Source: Candidatus Bathyarchaeota archaeon (GTDB taxonomy: Archaea > Thermoproteota > Bathyarchaeia > Bathyarchaeales > Bathycorpusculaceae). From it: a DNA stretch of 7,271 nt. The notes under the pieces are model-generated. The model had not been told where the DNA came from. It made no database searches and saw only the letters and a program-made list of their open reading frames with translations. Both the position numbers and the translations under genes were made by a program. The stretch spans positions 1-7,271 of the forward strand of contig JAOZHM010000189.1 of the NCBI GenBank assembly GCA_026014845.1, given 5' to 3'. Below are positions 5,087 through 7,271 of this stretch, in pieces (the stretch's first letter is position 1; every line of letters starts with the position of its first letter).

Positions 5087-5239
5087 TCAGATTCGAAGGT
5101 TATACTTCGTCGTCCACAAGTCTTTAAACACGCCTTGGAAGGTTTTGTACACGTCCTCGACGTAGATGGCGCGGCTTCGAATTCCTTTTTGAACTACTCC
5201 GGCAGCTACCAGACATAGCGCGCGCTCTGTTGTATTCAT
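5087..5239 (-). CDS. Possible 50-residue hypothetical protein
   Basis: From the ATG at 5239 the frame encodes MNTTERALCLVAAGV, then VQKGIRSRAIYVEDV and YKTFQGVFKDLWTTKYNLRI, ending in TGA at 5087-5089. The mix of residues looks like a real small helical protein: an amphipathic N-terminal helix, a basic turn (KGIRSR), then an acidic helix (YVEDVYKTFQGVFKDLW). The frame is open back to 5320, but that extension is hydrophobic, Cys/Phe-rich and runs into the opposite gene's leader, so the Met at 5239 is preferred. No clear ribosome site precedes it, though an AT-rich box lies near 5285-5295. The ribbon-helix-helix gene follows on the same strand but has its own promoter. I do not recognise a family and give no function. 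Confidence 0.4.
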   Translation of the reverse strand: MNTTERALCLVAAGVVQKGIRSRAIYVEDVYKTFQGVFKDLWTTKYNLRI

Positions 5240-5306
5240 CAAGCTGGTAAACATACACCAAAAACTATTATTGCAAAATCTCAATAAAAGACTATAGATT
5301 AGCTTC

Positions 5307-5315
5307 TGGAGGATC
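5307..5315 (+). promoter_or_regulatory. Strong ribosome binding site deciding a TTG start
   Basis: TGGAGGATC contains the full GGAGG core, 10 bases before the TTG at 5323. The nearby ATG at 5330 is in another frame, so this site supports the TTG start. Confidence 0.6.
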
Positions 5316-5322
5316 ATCAACC

Positions 5323-5766
5323 TTGCAAAATGAATGTTACGCTTACATCCTAATATCCGAAGAGAAATGGTGGGACAGACTGTGCGCGCGAAACAGAAAC
5401 AGCAATAAAATCCGCGTGTTCGTGCGAAGAAACCGTGTGGGTCCCCTTAAAACCCAAATACTCCTTTTCTACGTTAAAAAACCAATAATGCAAATTCGAG
5501 GAGTTGCAGACTTCATTGAGCGTTTAGCTGGAGACTATAAAGAACTTTGGAACATGTATGGGAATGAAACTTGCTTGAAAACCTTCGATGAGTATGTCAA
5601 TTTTCTCAAAGGCAGAAAAACCGCAACCTTCATCAGATTCACAAATTTCCATGAACTCGATAGTCCAGTATCAATGAAGGTCATAAGAAAGGTCCTCGGA
5701 GTTCTAGGGATACCACGAGGCGGTAAATATTTAAATCGTGAAACTGCAAATCAGTTGACAGTTTAG
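5323..5766 (+). CDS. PUA/ASCH-like archaeal protein (DUF365-like)
   Basis: A 147-residue protein with a TTG start. It begins with a strand and a Trp pair (YILISEEKWWDRL, 8-20) and a basic stretch with KIRVFVRRNRVGPLK (29-43). It continues with a beta strand, ILLFYVKKPIMQIRGVADFI (46-65), an E-L-W...Y-G segment (74-80), an FDEYVNFLKGR helix (88-98) and TATFIRFTNFHEL (100-112). The order of a beta barrel that brings 'I-R-G-x-A-x-F' before a late 'F-I-R-F-x-N-x-x-E' recalls DUF365 and ASCH/PUA-like RNA-binding folds; this is recognition from memory and moderately sure. The GMP synthase subunit gene starts 15 bases after its stop, so the two are very likely one transcript. A link to purine metabolism is not implied by the sequence. 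Confidence 0.6.
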   Translation: MQNECYAYILISEEKWWDRLCARNRNSNKIRVFVRRNRVGPLKTQILLFYVKKPIMQIRGVADFIERLAGDYKELWNMYGNETCLKTFDEYVNFLKGRKTATFIRFTNFHELDSPVSMKVIRKVLGVLGIPRGGKYLNRETANQLTV

Positions 5767-5781
5767 AGAGGGAAAGCCAAA

Positions 5782-6984
5782 TTGGAGAAATTTGACCCAA
5801 AAAGCTTCGTTGAAACCCAAATTGAAGAGTTGAGAAGAACCATTGGCAATGAACGAGCTTTAGTGGCTGTTTCTGGCGGTGTTGACAGCACAACATGCGC
5901 TGTGCTGACGCATAAAGCCATAGGTGAAAATCTTGTTTGCGTTATTTTGGATGACGCTTTCATGAGGATGGGTGAACCAGAGCATGTGGCTGAAGTCCTA
6001 TCTAAGCCGCCTTTTAATGTGCCAATGAAAATTGTTGATGTTTGTGAGCGTTTCCTAGAAGCCATGAAAGGTTTGAGTGACGCTGAAGAAAAACGGAAAA
6101 GGTTTCGAGAAACTTTCTATCAGGTGCTGAGCGAAACAGCCAAGAAAGAAGGTTGTAGACTCCTTGTGCAGGGTACAATACGCGCTGATATTGAAGAAAC
6201 GGTTGGTGGCGTGAAAACACAACATAATGTTTTGGAGCAGATGGGCATAGATCCTATGGAACGCTTCGGCTTTAAGGTTGTTGAGCCTCTCGTAACGTTG
6301 TATAAGTCACAGGTGAGGATGGTTGCAAGATTTTTGGAATTGCCTGCTGAGTTCTCGGAAAGACAACCGTTTCCGGGACCTGGCTTGTCAGTTCGTGTGG
6401 TTGGAGAGATCCGTCCTGATAAGTTGGAGACTGTGAAGAAGGCTACAGCCATTGTTGAAGGTGAACTTGCCCAGCATAAGCCGAGTCAGTACTTTGCGGT
6501 GATCATTGATAATGAAGAAGCATTGCAGCAACCTGGTTTTACTCACATCCGAGATTGTGCGGCGCGAGCACTCAATGTTCCATCAAGGAATGTTCAAGTA
6601 AAAATTTTCAGGGATAGGGCGACTGGGGTGAAGGGGGGCGAAAGGCGTTATGGTGAAATAGTGGGCATAAAGGTTCAGACAATGAATAAGAGAATTCATC
6701 ACGTAACTCTTCAGAACCTCATTGCTCTTCAAGCAAGAATTATTACTGAAAATCCAGCGGTTGCAAGGGTTTTTTACGCAGTTAAAGACGTGACTGAGAA
6801 AAAACAGTATGTTATTGGCATAAGATCAGTTCAAACAAAGAATTTCTTGAGGGCACGGGTTTCAGAAATACCTTGGGCAACGTTGGACAGAGCTGCAGAA
6901 AAGGTCATTAAGGAATGCCCAAACGTGTCCACAGTTTACTATGACGTTACTCCAAAGCCGCCTGCAACAATTGAAATGGAATAA
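5782..6984 (+). CDS. guaAb: GMP synthase ATP-pyrophosphatase subunit (subunit B), extended C-terminus
   Basis: This subunit adenylates XMP with ATP and aminates it to GMP, using ammonia from a separate glutaminase subunit not found in this window. Visible motifs are the pyrophosphatase loop SGGVDS (31-36), LDDAFMRMGEPEHV (56-69), LVQGTIRADIEET (128-140), KTQHNV (145-150) and RQPFPGPGLSVRVVGE (194-209). The C-terminal dimerisation domain ends in DVTPKPPATIEME (388-400). At 400 residues it is about 90 longer than the common 300-310-residue archaeal form. The extra length looks like a second copy of the dimerisation unit: RRYGEIVGIKVQT...NPAVARVFYAVKDVTEK resembles KQYVIGIRSVQT...CPNVSTVYYDVTPKP. 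The last motif has Met where TIEWE is usual. The TTG start at 5782 is preceded by GAGAGGGA (5767-5774), 15 bases after the upstream gene. Confidence 0.92.
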   Translation: MEKFDPKSFVETQIEELRRTIGNERALVAVSGGVDSTTCAVLTHKAIGENLVCVILDDAFMRMGEPEHVAEVLSKPPFNVPMKIVDVCERFLEAMKGLSDAEEKRKRFRETFYQVLSETAKKEGCRLLVQGTIRADIEETVGGVKTQHNVLEQMGIDPMERFGFKVVEPLVTLYKSQVRMVARFLELPAEFSERQPFPGPGLSVRVVGEIRPDKLETVKKATAIVEGELAQHKPSQYFAVIIDNEEALQQPGFTHIRDCAARALNVPSRNVQVKIFRDRATGVKGGERRYGEIVGIKVQTMNKRIHHVTLQNLIALQARIITENPAVARVFYAVKDVTEKKQYVIGIRSVQTKNFLRARVSEIPWATLDRAAEKVIKECPNVSTVYYDVTPKPPATIEME

Positions 6985-7001
6985 CGGCAACCAAGAAAAC
7001 G

Positions 7002-7009
7002 TATAAGTG
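7002..7009 (+). promoter_or_regulatory. TATA box of the partial 3' gene
   Basis: TATAAGTG lies 18 bases after the GMP synthase stop and about 31-38 bases before the ATG at 7040. A start near 7028-7032 would leave a leader of about 10 nt. It indicates a new transcript rather than a continuation of the upstream operon. Confidence 0.5.
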
Positions 7010-7039
7010 TTTCGAAACTGTTTTACAATGTGAGCAGTT

Positions 7040-7271
7040 ATGTTTCGGGTTAGAGTGCATAAAATCGAGTCTATTCGAGACTTGGATGGAAACCTTGGAA
7101 AACGCATAGAACTAATTGAAGAACGGCAGATCCCTCGTTTTATTGTTAGACCAAGAACCGAAGAGGCAAAGGTCGTGCAAGACGTCCTTCAAGCGGTGCA
7201 ACAGCAATTACCAATGCCTCTAGCAAGAAGGCAGTTTGCCACTCCAAAATTAATCTTGTTCTTGACAGAGC
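7040..7271 (+). CDS. Partial unrecognised protein, N-terminal 77 residues (arcadin-1-like at best)
   Basis: The frame opens at the ATG at 7040 and is still open at the window edge. It begins MFRVRVHKIESIRDLDG, then NLGKRIELIEERQIPRFIV. After that come a conserved-looking helix, TEEAKVVQDVLQAVQQQLPM, and a strand, KLILFLTE. The alternating strands, long Gln-rich helix and edge strand suggest a small alpha/beta protein. The pattern faintly recalls arcadin-1, the small partner of crenactin in Thermoproteota, but this is memory only and weak. The start is supported by the TATA box at 7002-7009; a ribosome site is not obvious, TGTGAGC (7030-7036) being the only candidate. It follows the GMP synthase gene by 55 bases. 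Function is left open. Confidence 0.6.
   Translation, partial: MFRVRVHKIESIRDLDGNLGKRIELIEERQIPRFIVRPRTEEAKVVQDVLQAVQQQLPMPLARRQFATPKLILFLTE

Noticed and set aside
5240..5320. N-terminal extension of the 50-residue minus-strand frame
   Set aside because: It is Cys/Phe/Leu-rich, overlaps the opposite gene's leader and ribosome site, and has no ribosome site of its own.
6120..6452. Minus-strand 110-residue frame
   Set aside because: It is antisense to the well-supported GMP synthase gene with intact motifs.

Overview
The window looks like a piece of archaeal chromosome, most likely from the Thermoproteota and possibly a Bathyarchaeia-like lineage. The lineage is inferred from gene content, not shown directly. 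Supporting signs are a CDP-alcohol phosphatidyltransferase of the archaetidylinositol-phosphate synthase type, a family-4 (4Fe-4S) uracil-DNA glycosylase, a stand-alone ATP-pyrophosphatase subunit of a split GMP synthase, a stand-alone B3/B4-domain protein, small DUF1805 and DUF2283 proteins, AT-rich TATA boxes at archaeal distances from the starts, and AGGTG/GGAGG ribosome binding sites, with TTG used as a start.

Layout. 27-650 (-): membrane archaetidylinositol-phosphate synthase. 765-863 (+): a 32-residue protein whose last 21 residues are only Glu, Asp and Trp, divergent from the synthase. 1010-1303 and 1346-1669 (+): DUF1805 and DUF2283 proteins. 1670-1888: no confident gene, but nested inverted repeats, a TATA box and a start-less open frame. 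1889-2487 (+): a PD-(D/E)XK nuclease-like gene that appears to have lost one base near 2400. 2503-3117 (+): uracil-DNA glycosylase. 3118-3338: strong TATA box, long G-poor leader and a hairpin. 3339-4058 (+): B3/B4 protein. 4075-4845 (+): orotidine-5'-phosphate decarboxylase. 4874-5023 (-): 49-residue ribbon-helix-helix regulator with three TAGATA repeats in its promoter. 5087-5239 (-): possible 50-residue protein. 5323-5766 (+): PUA/ASCH-like protein. 5782-6984 (+): GMP synthase ATP-PPase subunit with an apparently doubled C-terminal domain. 7040-end (+): partial unrecognised gene.

The clear functions are housekeeping: ether-lipid head-group synthesis, DNA repair, and the closing steps of both UMP and GMP synthesis. 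No tRNA, rRNA, CRISPR array or insertion sequence was found. No complete new defence system is evident. The most unusual items are the Glu/Asp/Trp microprotein, the doubled GMP-synthase C-terminus, the frameshifted nuclease with its structured upstream region, and the tiny ribbon-helix-helix gene with its repeated putative operator.
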